From positions 1 to 60,389 of the forward strand of contig JANQOZ010000059.1 in NCBI GenBank assembly GCA_028285525.1: a stretch of 60,389 nucleotides of DNA, given 5' to 3'. A model generated the notes under the pieces. It saw only the letters and a list, made by a program, of their open reading frames with translations, was not told where the DNA came from and searched no databases. The stretch comes from Lysobacterales bacterium (GTDB lineage: Bacteria; Pseudomonadota; Gammaproteobacteria; Xanthomonadales; SZUA-38). Shown piece by piece: positions 46,016 through 54,173 of the stretch. Numbering within the stretch: position 1 is the stretch's first letter; every line of letters begins with the position of its first letter. A program made the position numbers and the translations under genes.

Positions 46016-47053
46016 ATGACCAACTACTTAAACTCGACACCGCTTCTAGCCGCTTTAGTTTGCAGCTTTGCAATTGGCGTCATCACTGAAACCTCACATG
46101 CGCAGAGCGTCATCCTCAATGTGGCGGGTGAAGAGCCCTGCCCCATTCCGCTGCAAGCCAACAGTTCTGTAACGGTTGATGCCACATCAGGCAACCTCGC
46201 GGTCACCCTCGACGACATGGCGCTGCCCGACTGTTTTGGCAGCACGGCGGTGACGGCGCTCGACGTCTCGCTAACCATCGATCCGGTAACCATTGAAGGA
46301 AGTGAAACTGTCGACGTTAGCTGGAGCGTAGCAGGCTTTATCGACGATGTGACTACGTGCATCCCAACCGGCGGAACTCAGGAATGGCGAAATGCCGTAA
46401 CTGGCTCTCCGTCTGGCGGAACGGGCACTTTTTCCCCGCCGTCGAGCACGACATTTACCATAGCCTGTGAGAACTCAGCCGATTCAGAGTCTGTTGCGGT
46501 CACAGTCAATGGCATGACTGGAGAGGGTGCAGATGGCTTTCCGGATCCACCTGTCGATTGTGGTCCGTTACCCGCCGGCCGTATGCTCCCTTTCAACACG
46601 CAGCGAGGCACAGCGATCAATCCGCCAAACGGTCAGCCCAAACGAAATTTTGAGGAAGCCTTTGGTGCTTACCCAGGCGTTCAGGAAGTCACGGTGAAAA
46701 TCCCCCGAGGCGATTACGTTGCTCTGCCGTTTTTCGCTGACCTGCCAGAAGGCACCGTCTCCCGTCTCACTTGGGTCGGCGGCCCCGCAAACGGCAATGC
46801 TACTCAGGTAAGCATTAGTCGTTGCCCCGGCGACTTCAACGGTTTGGGCGGGATCGGATACAGCGATATCCGCTGTCTGGCCACTTCCGGATCGGAAGGT
46901 GGTGTCATCCTCTCAATCATTGGGAGTGGCAACGCGTGTCCATTGGTGGGTGGCGCTAACGAGGTCTATTACATGAACATTCGCCATACCGACTCCAATG
47001 GGGCCAATGCCTGCAATGATGGTTCAGTCTGTGACTTCCTAGGGATTCCTTAA
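46016..47053 (+). CDS. Secreted cysteine-rich protein with Ig-like domain
   Basis: A 345-aa protein with a signal peptide ending near SHAQ (about residue 30) and ten cysteines in the mature part. Residues about 90-170 resemble a bacterial Ig/PKD-like module (VDVSWSVAG ... TTCIPTGGTQEWR ... TTFTIACENSADSESVAVTV), with the typical Cys-Trp-Cys pattern. The C-terminal half (MLPFNTQRG, VKIPRGDYVALPFFA, ISRCPGDF, ACNDGSVCDF) is not recognised. ATG 45992 would add eight residues but spoils the signal peptide start. No LPXTG, PEP-CTERM or IPTL-CTERM tail is seen. Confidence 0.75.
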   Translation: MTNYLNSTPLLAALVCSFAIGVITETSHAQSVILNVAGEEPCPIPLQANSSVTVDATSGNLAVTLDDMALPDCFGSTAVTALDVSLTIDPVTIEGSETVDVSWSVAGFIDDVTTCIPTGGTQEWRNAVTGSPSGGTGTFSPPSSTTFTIACENSADSESVAVTVNGMTGEGADGFPDPPVDCGPLPAGRMLPFNTQRGTAINPPNGQPKRNFEEAFGAYPGVQEVTVKIPRGDYVALPFFADLPEGTVSRLTWVGGPANGNATQVSISRCPGDFNGLGGIGYSDIRCLATSGSEGGVILSIIGSGNACPLVGGANEVYYMNIRHTDSNGANACNDGSVCDFLGIP

Positions 47054-47089
47054 ACCCTGAGCGACCGCACGGTATCTTAAGAACCGATT

Positions 47090-47119
47090 GCGGCCCAGTG
47101 GAACTTTCCACTGGGCCGC
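47090..47119. repeat. Perfect 14-bp hairpin without T-tract
   Basis: GCGGCCCAGTGGAA (47090-47103) and TTCCACTGGGCCGC (47106-47119) are exact inverse complements separated by two bases. No T-run follows on either strand, so a standard intrinsic terminator is unlikely. It lies between the Ig-like secreted protein gene and the secreted PPIase gene, 34 bp before the latter's ATG. It could block or stabilise part of a shared mRNA. Confidence 0.8.
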
Positions 47120-47153
47120 TGTCGTATGCTTAGACAAAAAGAAAAGCACCACC

Positions 47154-48659
47154 ATGCAACCCAAAGTATTTCTCATCATTGCGCTGATCTGCTCAAACGC
47201 CTTTTCTGCTGAGAAAAAAACTTACCCACTAAACACTGTTGTCGCGACACTCGGCCCCGCAATCATCACTCTGCAGGACGTGGACGCGATGGCTTTTCAG
47301 CTGCCCGACGACGTTCGGGCAGGCGTCTTCGACAGCCCAAAAAGAATCGGCGATTCGCTTGAGACCATGCTTGTAAGACGAGCAATCGTCACACCTGTAC
47401 TCGAAGTACGGCCCGACTACCTGAACCTTGAAGATCTAATCAAAGACATACGCAGGAAAACACTGATTCGGGAAGCTCTGCGGGTGGCCGTCGAGCGCCA
47501 GCCCCTTCCAGATTTCGAAGCTCAAGCCCAGGCGTTATACGACGATAACCCGAGCCAGTTCTTGACCCCTGAGGCGGTATCAGTCAGACACGTCCTTGTC
47601 GGTGTCGAAAAACGCGATCAGGACGCGGCATTCAGTCTTGCGACCAGGCTGCGCGCTCAGTTGCTGGAAGGAAGCCTACGTTTCGATGACGCGGTAACCA
47701 GGTATTCTGACGACGAAGCAAAAAGTCAGAACCAGGGCCGCTATCCGAGGGTCTCGCGCGGTCAGATGGTGCCGCCTTTTGAAGACGCTGCTTTTTCCTT
47801 GGAAACACCGGGAGAAATCTCACACCCCGTTCACTCGGAGTTCGGCTATCACATTATTCTGCTGGAAGACCGCCACCCTCCCAAACAGGAACCACGCAAT
47901 ACTGTCGTCAGTCGTCTAGTCGAACAGTACTCTCAGGAGCACCGACGCACGAAAGTTACGGCTTATCTTCGCGAACTCGGGCCCGATGCAGAATCCAAGT
48001 TACTGGAAATGGCTGAAGAAGAGCAGGTTTTCAATTCCGAACGATTTACCGTCCAGACTCAACTGGCTTTAGAAGAGGAAGTGTTAAAAGCCTATCGGGA
48101 ACACTACCTGAAGACTCACCTGACGGGAGAGTTTGATGTGCTCGCCAAGGAATATTACCTCACCCATAAGGAGGAGTTTCAAAGCCCCAAAGCGATCTCG
48201 GCCCTTCAAATCGAATTACCAAAAACTCAATCCGCGTTAGCGGATATGGCGGATGCCTTATGGATAAGGCACATGGCCAGCTCGCTTGTCGGGGCGCAAA
48301 TCGTTTTGGCATTCACACCCGTAACGGCTCGAGCAGAGCAGGTGACCTACCTCGTTGGAGACCCGAATACCGCGCGCGCCACCAAAATTGCGTCTGGCCT
48401 CACCCGGCCCGGCGAATGCAGCGACATCGTGGATCAACCTGCCAACTTTGTCATCGTTTGCTTGATCCGCAAGCACCCAGCTATGACCAAACCTTTTCTC
48501 GAAGTAAGAAACCCTCTGGTCGCAAGGTTGCGGCGAAATCAGGAAAACTTGCTATGGCGGCTCCACCTCAATGAGTATCACCAGCTTCCATTCCATGCCG
48601 ACCCGGAGGTCGTCGCCAGCCTGAGGACCCGCTACGCATTTGGCAATCATGGAGGCTAG
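47154..48659 (+). CDS. Secreted parvulin-type peptidyl-prolyl isomerase (SurA/EpsD-like)
   Basis: A 501-aa periplasmic protein with a signal peptide (ends AFSA-E). A SurA-like chaperone region (TVVATLGPAIITLQDVDAMAFQL) precedes one recognisable parvulin domain (about 142-240: VSVRHVLVG, FDDAVTRYSDDEAKSQNQG, VPPFEDAAFSLETPGEIS, EFGYHIILLED). The last 240 residues may hold a degenerate repeat (YYLTHKEEFQSPKAISALQIELPK). It is more AT-rich than the neighbouring operons. It overlaps the exporter gene by 11 bases. PPIases of the EpsD type are known from exopolysaccharide loci, which is a useful parallel. Confidence 0.85.
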   Translation: MQPKVFLIIALICSNAFSAEKKTYPLNTVVATLGPAIITLQDVDAMAFQLPDDVRAGVFDSPKRIGDSLETMLVRRAIVTPVLEVRPDYLNLEDLIKDIRRKTLIREALRVAVERQPLPDFEAQAQALYDDNPSQFLTPEAVSVRHVLVGVEKRDQDAAFSLATRLRAQLLEGSLRFDDAVTRYSDDEAKSQNQGRYPRVSRGQMVPPFEDAAFSLETPGEISHPVHSEFGYHIILLEDRHPPKQEPRNTVVSRLVEQYSQEHRRTKVTAYLRELGPDAESKLLEMAEEEQVFNSERFTVQTQLALEEEVLKAYREHYLKTHLTGEFDVLAKEYYLTHKEEFQSPKAISALQIELPKTQSALADMADALWIRHMASSLVGAQIVLAFTPVTARAEQVTYLVGDPNTARATKIASGLTRPGECSDIVDQPANFVIVCLIRKHPAMTKPFLEVRNPLVARLRRNQENLLWRLHLNEYHQLPFHADPEVVASLRTRYAFGNHGG

Positions 48660-49428
48660 CCGGGACTTCCAGGTTTTTCGGCTGCTGCTTACTCGAGATC
48701 TGAAAGAAACTTACGTAAACACGGCCCTGGGGTTCGTTTGGGCGCTCGTTCTGCCACTGGCGATTCTGGCGATCTACGCGTTTGTCTTCACGCGGGTTCT
48801 GCAGGTTCGGTTTCCAGACGCCATCGGCGCGGGTTTTGTCGCCTACCTCGCAATAGCCCTGTGGCCCTGGACGGCTTTTGCCGACGGGCTGATGCGGGCC
48901 ACCAGTTCTCTGACCGACGCGGCCAGGCTGATCGGCAAGGTTCAGCTTCCTCTGCACGTGGTGGTGCTGAGCAAGCTGACAGCGGTGTTTCTGCTGACCA
49001 TGCTGGGCTACGGCTTGGTACTGCTGGTCCTCTCGCTGACCGGTACGCCGGTCAGCCTGCCCGGCATCCCCGTTGCGCTCGTGCTGTTGGGGATGGTCTT
49101 TTTGCTGGCGGCTTCGCTGGGCCTGATTTTTTCGGTGACGCAGGTGTTTTTCCCCGATCTGCGGCACGCGCTGCCGGCTCTGATCATGCTCGGTTTCTTC
49201 CTGACGCCCATTTTGTACAGTGTAGACATGGTGCCGGACCGGTTTCGCGGGGTGTACCAGCTCAACCCGCTGGCCTACCTTTTTGAACGGCTCCGTGAAG
49301 TCCTGTTGACCGATGACTGGCAGCTCGTGATCGGTGACGGGCTGGTCGCCCTCGCTCTGCTCGCGCTGCTGGCGATTGCTGTCTCCTACTTCAATCGTCT
49401 GCGGCCTCGGGTTGAGGAATTTCTTTGA
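48649..49428 (+). CDS. wzm: Polysaccharide ABC exporter permease (Wzm family)
   Basis: A 259-aa ABC-2 type permease with about six helices. It starts in the Wzm style (FRLLLTRDLKETYVNTALGFVWALVLPLAIL, shown here by LLLTRDLKETY and LGFVWALVLP) and ends with LGFFLTPILYS ... YQLNPLAYLFERLREVLL, a strong family feature. It exports a lipid-linked polysaccharide with Wzt. ATG 48649 overlaps the PPIase; TTG 48640 is possible. The stop overlaps the TTG start of wzt. Confidence 0.9.
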   Translation: MEASRDFQVFRLLLTRDLKETYVNTALGFVWALVLPLAILAIYAFVFTRVLQVRFPDAIGAGFVAYLAIALWPWTAFADGLMRATSSLTDAARLIGKVQLPLHVVVLSKLTAVFLLTMLGYGLVLLVLSLTGTPVSLPGIPVALVLLGMVFLLAASLGLIFSVTQVFFPDLRHALPALIMLGFFLTPILYSVDMVPDRFRGVYQLNPLAYLFERLREVLLTDDWQLVIGDGLVALALLALLAIAVSYFNRLRPRVEEFL

Positions 49429-50531
49429 TTTCCGTCAGCGGTATCCACAAGCAGTTCGCTGAACTCGATCGCGGTGGTTCCTGGCTGCGTGCGCTGGTCG
49501 GGCGATCGGCCGCACCGGGACTTGAGGTCCTCAAAGGAGTCTCCCTTGACGTGGGCCGGGGCGAGTCCGTGGCCATTCTTGGCGAGAACGGTGCCGGCAA
49601 GTCCACACTGCTCAAGGTGGTCGCCGGCCTGCTTTCCCCCGACGCAGGTGTGGTTAAGGTCGATGGCACCGTCGGCGCCATGCTGGAGCTGGGGGTTGGT
49701 TTTGATGAACACCTCAGCGGTCGGGACAACGCGCTTCAGGCGTGTCAGCTCGCCGGAATGACCCTGGCTCAGGCCCAGGACTCCCTGGCTAAGGTGGAGG
49801 CCTTCTCCGAGCTGGGCGAGGACCTGGCTCAACCCGTCTCGCATTACTCCTCCGGCATGGTGGTCCGGCTTGGCTTTGCGGTCATGACCGCCACGCAGCC
49901 CGACGTGATCATCAGCGACGAGGTCCTGGCGGTCGGTGACGAGTCTTTCCAGAAGAAATGCATCACCTGGGTGGAGTCCTATCTTGCCCAGGGTGGGACG
50001 CTGCTGCTCGTATCGCACAGCCTTTACCACGTTCAGCGACTGTGCAGCAGGGCGATCTGGCTGCATCAGGGACAGGTCAGGGCGAGCGGCGACGTGTTTG
50101 AAGTCAGCCAGGACTACCTCGCATACCACGAAAAGAAGCTGAGTCAGTCGATGCAAACGGTTGCCGGCGAGGCCCTTCGGCTGGAGAACTTCACCCTGGC
50201 GGTGCCGGACGGAGATTGCTGGACCGACGCTCAGCTCGTCGCCGAAACGCAGATCAAGGGGGGTAACGCCGAACATTCGCTTCGCTGGCAGCTGGGCCGA
50301 TTGGACGGCGCCGTGATCGGCAGCGGCTCACTGCCGTGCCAAGACCATCTTCGCTGGGAAATCCAGCTGCCGGGGACCTGGCTCCCAGGAAATCTGCGCC
50401 TCGACGCGTGGCCCGTAGACGCGGACGGTGAGCGCTGTGGCAGGACGCAGCGGCGCATGGTGCGTATACCCGGCCGTGCCCGTGAGTTTGGCACGCTGCG
50501 TCTACCCCATCGCTGGCTTGGCCATGATTGA
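49425..50531 (+). CDS. wzt: Polysaccharide ABC exporter ATPase (Wzt family)
   Basis: A 368-aa ATPase. Walker A is GENGAGKST, the signature is HYSSGMVVRLGFA, and Walker B is DVIISDEVLAVGD, all of Wzt/TagH type. A C-terminal domain of about 120 residues (after YLAYHEKK) has the beta-sandwich composition of carbohydrate-binding Wzt-C domains, which in E. coli O8/O9a recognise the capped glycan end. The TTG start at 49425 gives a TTGA overlap with wzm. Eight bases are shared with the next gene. Confidence 0.92.
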   Translation: MISVSGIHKQFAELDRGGSWLRALVGRSAAPGLEVLKGVSLDVGRGESVAILGENGAGKSTLLKVVAGLLSPDAGVVKVDGTVGAMLELGVGFDEHLSGRDNALQACQLAGMTLAQAQDSLAKVEAFSELGEDLAQPVSHYSSGMVVRLGFAVMTATQPDVIISDEVLAVGDESFQKKCITWVESYLAQGGTLLLVSHSLYHVQRLCSRAIWLHQGQVRASGDVFEVSQDYLAYHEKKLSQSMQTVAGEALRLENFTLAVPDGDCWTDAQLVAETQIKGGNAEHSLRWQLGRLDGAVIGSGSLPCQDHLRWEIQLPGTWLPGNLRLDAWPVDADGERCGRTQRRMVRIPGRAREFGTLRLPHRWLGHD

Positions 50532-51333
50532 CATCGTCGTTCCGGTGTTCAACGCGGCCCCGGACCTAGAGCGTTGTCTGGCGTCGCTGCTGCAGCATAC
50601 GGACAGCGATCAGCGTTTGCTTCTGATCAACGACGCGTCGACGGACCCGGCGGTGGTGCCGCTGCTCGAGGGCTTCACCGGCCGGCGCCGCAACGCCCAG
50701 CTGCTGCATAACCCGACCAACCTCGGCTTTATCGGGACCTGCAACCTCGCGATGAGCGCGGGCACTCATGACGTGGTGCTGCTCAACAGCGACACTCAGG
50801 TGACGGCGGGATGGCTTGACGCGCTGGCGCGCTGCGCGGACAGCGATCCGCGAATCGCAACCGCCACGCCGTTTTCCAACAACGCTGAGATCTGCTCGCT
50901 GCCCGAGTTTTGCGTCAACAATCCGGTGCCCGAGAATCCGGCGCGGTGGGCGACTGCGGTCTCCGCCACCGCCAGCCGAACCTATCCGGAGCTGCCGACG
51001 GGTGTGGGCTTTTGCCTGTATATCCGCCGTCAGGCGCTCGACGAGCTTGGGCTGTTCGATCCGCGCTACGGCCGCGGCTACGGCGAAGAAAACGACTTCT
51101 GCCGCCGCGCCGCCGCCGCCGGCTGGCGCAACGTGTTGTGTGATGACGCCTACGTGGTCCACGCCGGCGGTAAGTCGTTTGGACCGCTCAACCTGAAACC
51201 CAACGGCGAGAATTTACAGGTGCTGCTGGAGCGCTATCCGGACTATGAGCGACTGGTCGCCGACTTTATTGCGCGCGACCCGATCAAGCCGATTCGCCGG
51301 TCGATCATGGCTAAGCTCGCCGAAACACTTTAA
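50524..51333 (+). CDS. Family 2 glycosyltransferase
   Basis: A 269-aa GT-A fold enzyme. It opens IDIVVPVFNAAPDLERCLASLLQ, then LLINDASTD, the nucleotide-sugar metal site LLNSDTQV, and the acceptor-side GYGEENDFCRRAAAAGW. It is probably cytoplasmic and builds the glycan exported by Wzm/Wzt; the sugar cannot be read from the sequence. A 112-bp gap without a clear promoter separates it from the next gene. Confidence 0.9.
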   Translation: MIDIVVPVFNAAPDLERCLASLLQHTDSDQRLLLINDASTDPAVVPLLEGFTGRRRNAQLLHNPTNLGFIGTCNLAMSAGTHDVVLLNSDTQVTAGWLDALARCADSDPRIATATPFSNNAEICSLPEFCVNNPVPENPARWATAVSATASRTYPELPTGVGFCLYIRRQALDELGLFDPRYGRGYGEENDFCRRAAAAGWRNVLCDDAYVVHAGGKSFGPLNLKPNGENLQVLLERYPDYERLVADFIARDPIKPIRRSIMAKLAETL

Positions 51334-51445
51334 CCTCACCCTGCGGCTTCCGGCAGCGGCCTGCGCATGGGCGAACACGCCCAGGCGGGGACCGAGTAGA
51401 CAAGGCCAGGCGTCGCAGGACCTAACGACACAGTCGATCAGCACC

Positions 51446-52345
51446 ATGAGTCAAACATCCAATCCGCCGGAGCTGCCTTTCTCGGGCGAACGATTCACCC
51501 CGGAGTGCGTCCGGGAGATGGCTTACGAGCACTGGCACCGCTATGCGCTCGCCGCGACGCTTGTCGACGGCAAGACGGTCCTGGATGCCGCCTGCGGCGA
51601 AGGTTACGGCAGCGCGCTGCTGGCAACCCGCGCGGTAGCGGTCGACGGTGTCGATTTAAGCGCGGAAGCGGTCGACCACGCGCGACGTCGTTACCGCGAG
51701 GCTAACCTGACCTTTCATAGCGCCAGCGTGACCGAGCTGCCGGCGGAAGACAGCCGCTACGACGCGATCATCTCCTTCGAAACGCTGGAGCATCTGAGCC
51801 AGCAGGCTGAAATGCTTCAGGAGTTTCGTCGGGTGTTACGCGACAGCGGTTTTCTCATGATCTCCTCGCCCGATAAGGCCACCTACAGCGACGCCACCGG
51901 CTACAACAACGAATTCCACGTCAAAGAACTCTATCGCGACGAGCTGCTCGCGCTGCTCAAAACCCAGTTCCCGGCAGTCCGGCTGCTGGGGCAGGCTATG
52001 GCCTTCCAGTCGCTGGTGTGGCCGGTTGAGGCCGCTGACGGTGCGGCTGAGGGCGGACTGCAGTCGCTCGTCATGAGCGAAGCAGGGCTGGAGGTGACGG
52101 TTGCGCCGCCGGTTCAGCCGCTGTACTTCATTGCCGTGTGTGCGGCCCGGGAGTCCGATTTGCCCGACCTGCCGGGCCTGTCCGATTTCTCCGATGCGGA
52201 ACAGTCCGTCTACGCCCACTATCAACACGAGATCCGCAAGAACATGGCTGCCGGCAAACTGCTGGCCGAGCGTGACCAGGAAATCGAGCACCTGCGTCGC
52301 GAGCTTCAGGAACTGAAGGAGAGGCACCCCAACGATGGAGTTTAA
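51446..52345 (+). CDS. SAM-dependent methyltransferase with coiled-coil tail
   Basis: A 299-aa class I methyltransferase. The SAM-binding motif is VLDAACGEGYGSALLA, followed by VDGVDLSAEAVDHAR and the acidic ISFETLEHL. After the Rossmann domain a C-terminal helical segment (LAERDQEIEHLRRELQELKERH) looks like a coiled coil. In ABC-dependent O-antigen systems methyltransferases with coiled coils (WbdD) cap the glycan and act as length rulers, so a terminator role is plausible. It overlaps the next gene by 11 bases. Confidence 0.85.
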   Translation: MSQTSNPPELPFSGERFTPECVREMAYEHWHRYALAATLVDGKTVLDAACGEGYGSALLATRAVAVDGVDLSAEAVDHARRRYREANLTFHSASVTELPAEDSRYDAIISFETLEHLSQQAEMLQEFRRVLRDSGFLMISSPDKATYSDATGYNNEFHVKELYRDELLALLKTQFPAVRLLGQAMAFQSLVWPVEAADGAAEGGLQSLVMSEAGLEVTVAPPVQPLYFIAVCAARESDLPDLPGLSDFSDAEQSVYAHYQHEIRKNMAAGKLLAERDQEIEHLRRELQELKERHPNDGV

Positions 52346-54173
52346 TCTGGACTTTGGTACAGCCGACCTGACGCCCCGGCGGGCGGAGGGGCCGCTGCTC
52401 GCCAGCGTCGACGGGCAGGCGGCGCGCCTGTCGGCCGAAGAGGTTGTGTTCCACGATCCCCACACCGGCGAGAATCACGTGATGACCCTCGATGTGCTGG
52501 CGGCGATGGACGCCAGCCGACGATTCCAGCCGCTCCAGCAGCACGTGGCGACCGTGGTTCAGCGTCTACCGGCGCTTGCGGGTAAAGAACATGCGGTAGA
52601 GAAGGTCTTTGAGTTTCTGCGGGGGCGCGGGCTGGTGGTTGAAGCCGGGCAGATGCTGGACCAACTGCAGGCGAGCACGCCCGAGTCGCTGGACGACCCT
52701 GCGGGACTGGTGATTCGCACCTGTGACCGGCCGGCTGAGCTGGCACGGTTGGCGGCATCGCTTGCGGAGCTGGAAAAAAGCACCGGCCGCGGACTTCGGT
52801 ACATCGTCGTGGACGACTCACGTGAGGCCGGCACCGACAACCGGGTTGCGCTCAAGGCATTAACCGATCTTGGCCTGTCGGTCGATCACCTCGACCGTAC
52901 CTGGCGTCAGCGATTGGCCGACTCGCTGCCGGAGCCGGCGCTGGCCCGCGAAATCCTGGGCGTCAACGAGTCGCAGGCGCTGACCTGCGGCGGTGCCTGG
53001 AACGCGGCGCTGCTGATCACCGCCGGCGAGCGGTTCCTGATGCTGGACGACGACTTTGTCATCGATCCCAGGCTGCCGGCCGGGGGCGGCGGACAGCGCT
53101 TAAGCGTACTTGAGGGTTCTCATGTCCCGATGCACTTCTCGGGACCTAACCTGGACGAGCTCGCTGCCGCACTCCCGGTTCCGGAACCGGGTTCCGAAGG
53201 CGCGGCGCTCGATCCGCTGGCTGAGCATCTGAGTGTATGCGGACAGCCGCCGGCGGTCCTGTTCGGTCAGGAGTTCGGTTTGGAGGTCTCGGCCGACACG
53301 CTGCGCGGCGCTACGTTCAGCCAGGTGGAAGGGCTGCTGCGCGGGCAGTCCATCAAGACCACCGCCGCGGGCGCCTGGGGCGACTGGCGAATGGATACCA
53401 ATCTGTGGTTTTACCTCGCGCCGCCCGCGCATACGCAGGGTATGCGGGCCAGCGAGGCCAGCTACCGGGCGCTGTCCCACCAGCCCGTTATGGCTCACGG
53501 GTATCCGCACCCTCAGCTCACCCGCATGTCCAACTTTACGCCGCTCGCGTTCGATAACCGGGAGCTGATGCCCTGCACGGCAGCGACCGGCCGGGGTGAA
53601 GACTTCACCTTTGCCGCATGGCTGCGCTATCTGTATCCGGGTTCACTCTGTCTGCACTTCCCGACGCTCCTGCGCCACCAGCGGCCGGCTGGCGGCCGGG
53701 AAAGCCCGATTCCGGAGACCTTCGTGCCCTGGCTGTCGCGCTTCGCCGGCGAATATGCGCTTTCCCACATCGACCAGTGCAGCGCTGAGACGCCGGAGGA
53801 TCGGCTCGCCACGCTGGTCGCTACGCTTCGGGACCTCGCCGCCGCCAGCGCTGACCGCCGCCAGCTGCTGCTCGGGCAGTTTCTGGCAATGATCCGGTCA
53901 CAGATTGTAGAGCAGGCTCAAACTTCGCTGACCAGCCTTTCGCCGGCGCCGGAGTTCTGGGTCCGTGACGCCCGCGAATGGATTACGGAGAACGGCCGGA
54001 GCCTGACGCAGGCGGGCGCGCCGCGCCTGCGGGATTGGCCGCAGGACGCAACGGCTGATGACTGTGCCGAGCAGCTGGCGGCCGGCTTAACCCGGTACGC
54101 CGACCACCTGGCGCACTGGCCCACCCTTTGGCATCAATGCAGGGGCCAACGGGAATCGCTGGTCGGGTTGTAA
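52335..54173 (+). CDS. 612-aa glycosyltransferase-like protein with PqqD-like N-terminus
   Basis: A large protein with two parts. Residues about 35-105 (VVFHDPHTGENHVMTLDVLAAMDASRRFQPL ... VEKVFEFLRGRGLVVEAG, partly quoted as HDPHTGENHVMTLDVLAAMD and FLRGRGLVVE) have the strand-helix pattern of PqqD-type peptide-recognition domains. Then comes a GT-A-like segment (LVIRTCDRPAELARLAASL, YIVVDDSRE, and the DxD-like FLMLDDDFVID). The last 300 residues (EDFTFAAWLRYLYPGSLCLHFP) fit no family I know. A glycan-locus enzyme is the safe reading; the PqqD-like call is a hypothesis. Confidence 0.65.
   Translation: MEFNLDFGTADLTPRRAEGPLLASVDGQAARLSAEEVVFHDPHTGENHVMTLDVLAAMDASRRFQPLQQHVATVVQRLPALAGKEHAVEKVFEFLRGRGLVVEAGQMLDQLQASTPESLDDPAGLVIRTCDRPAELARLAASLAELEKSTGRGLRYIVVDDSREAGTDNRVALKALTDLGLSVDHLDRTWRQRLADSLPEPALAREILGVNESQALTCGGAWNAALLITAGERFLMLDDDFVIDPRLPAGGGGQRLSVLEGSHVPMHFSGPNLDELAAALPVPEPGSEGAALDPLAEHLSVCGQPPAVLFGQEFGLEVSADTLRGATFSQVEGLLRGQSIKTTAAGAWGDWRMDTNLWFYLAPPAHTQGMRASEASYRALSHQPVMAHGYPHPQLTRMSNFTPLAFDNRELMPCTAATGRGEDFTFAAWLRYLYPGSLCLHFPTLLRHQRPAGGRESPIPETFVPWLSRFAGEYALSHIDQCSAETPEDRLATLVATLRDLAAASADRRQLLLGQFLAMIRSQIVEQAQTSLTSLSPAPEFWVRDAREWITENGRSLTQAGAPRLRDWPQDATADDCAEQLAAGLTRYADHLAHWPTLWHQCRGQRESLVGL

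Noticed and set aside
44200..47053. Exported proteins as exosortase or sortase substrates
   Set aside because: Their C-termini show no PEP-CTERM, IPTL-CTERM, LPXTG or GlyGly-CTERM pattern with a final hydrophobic helix and basic end.
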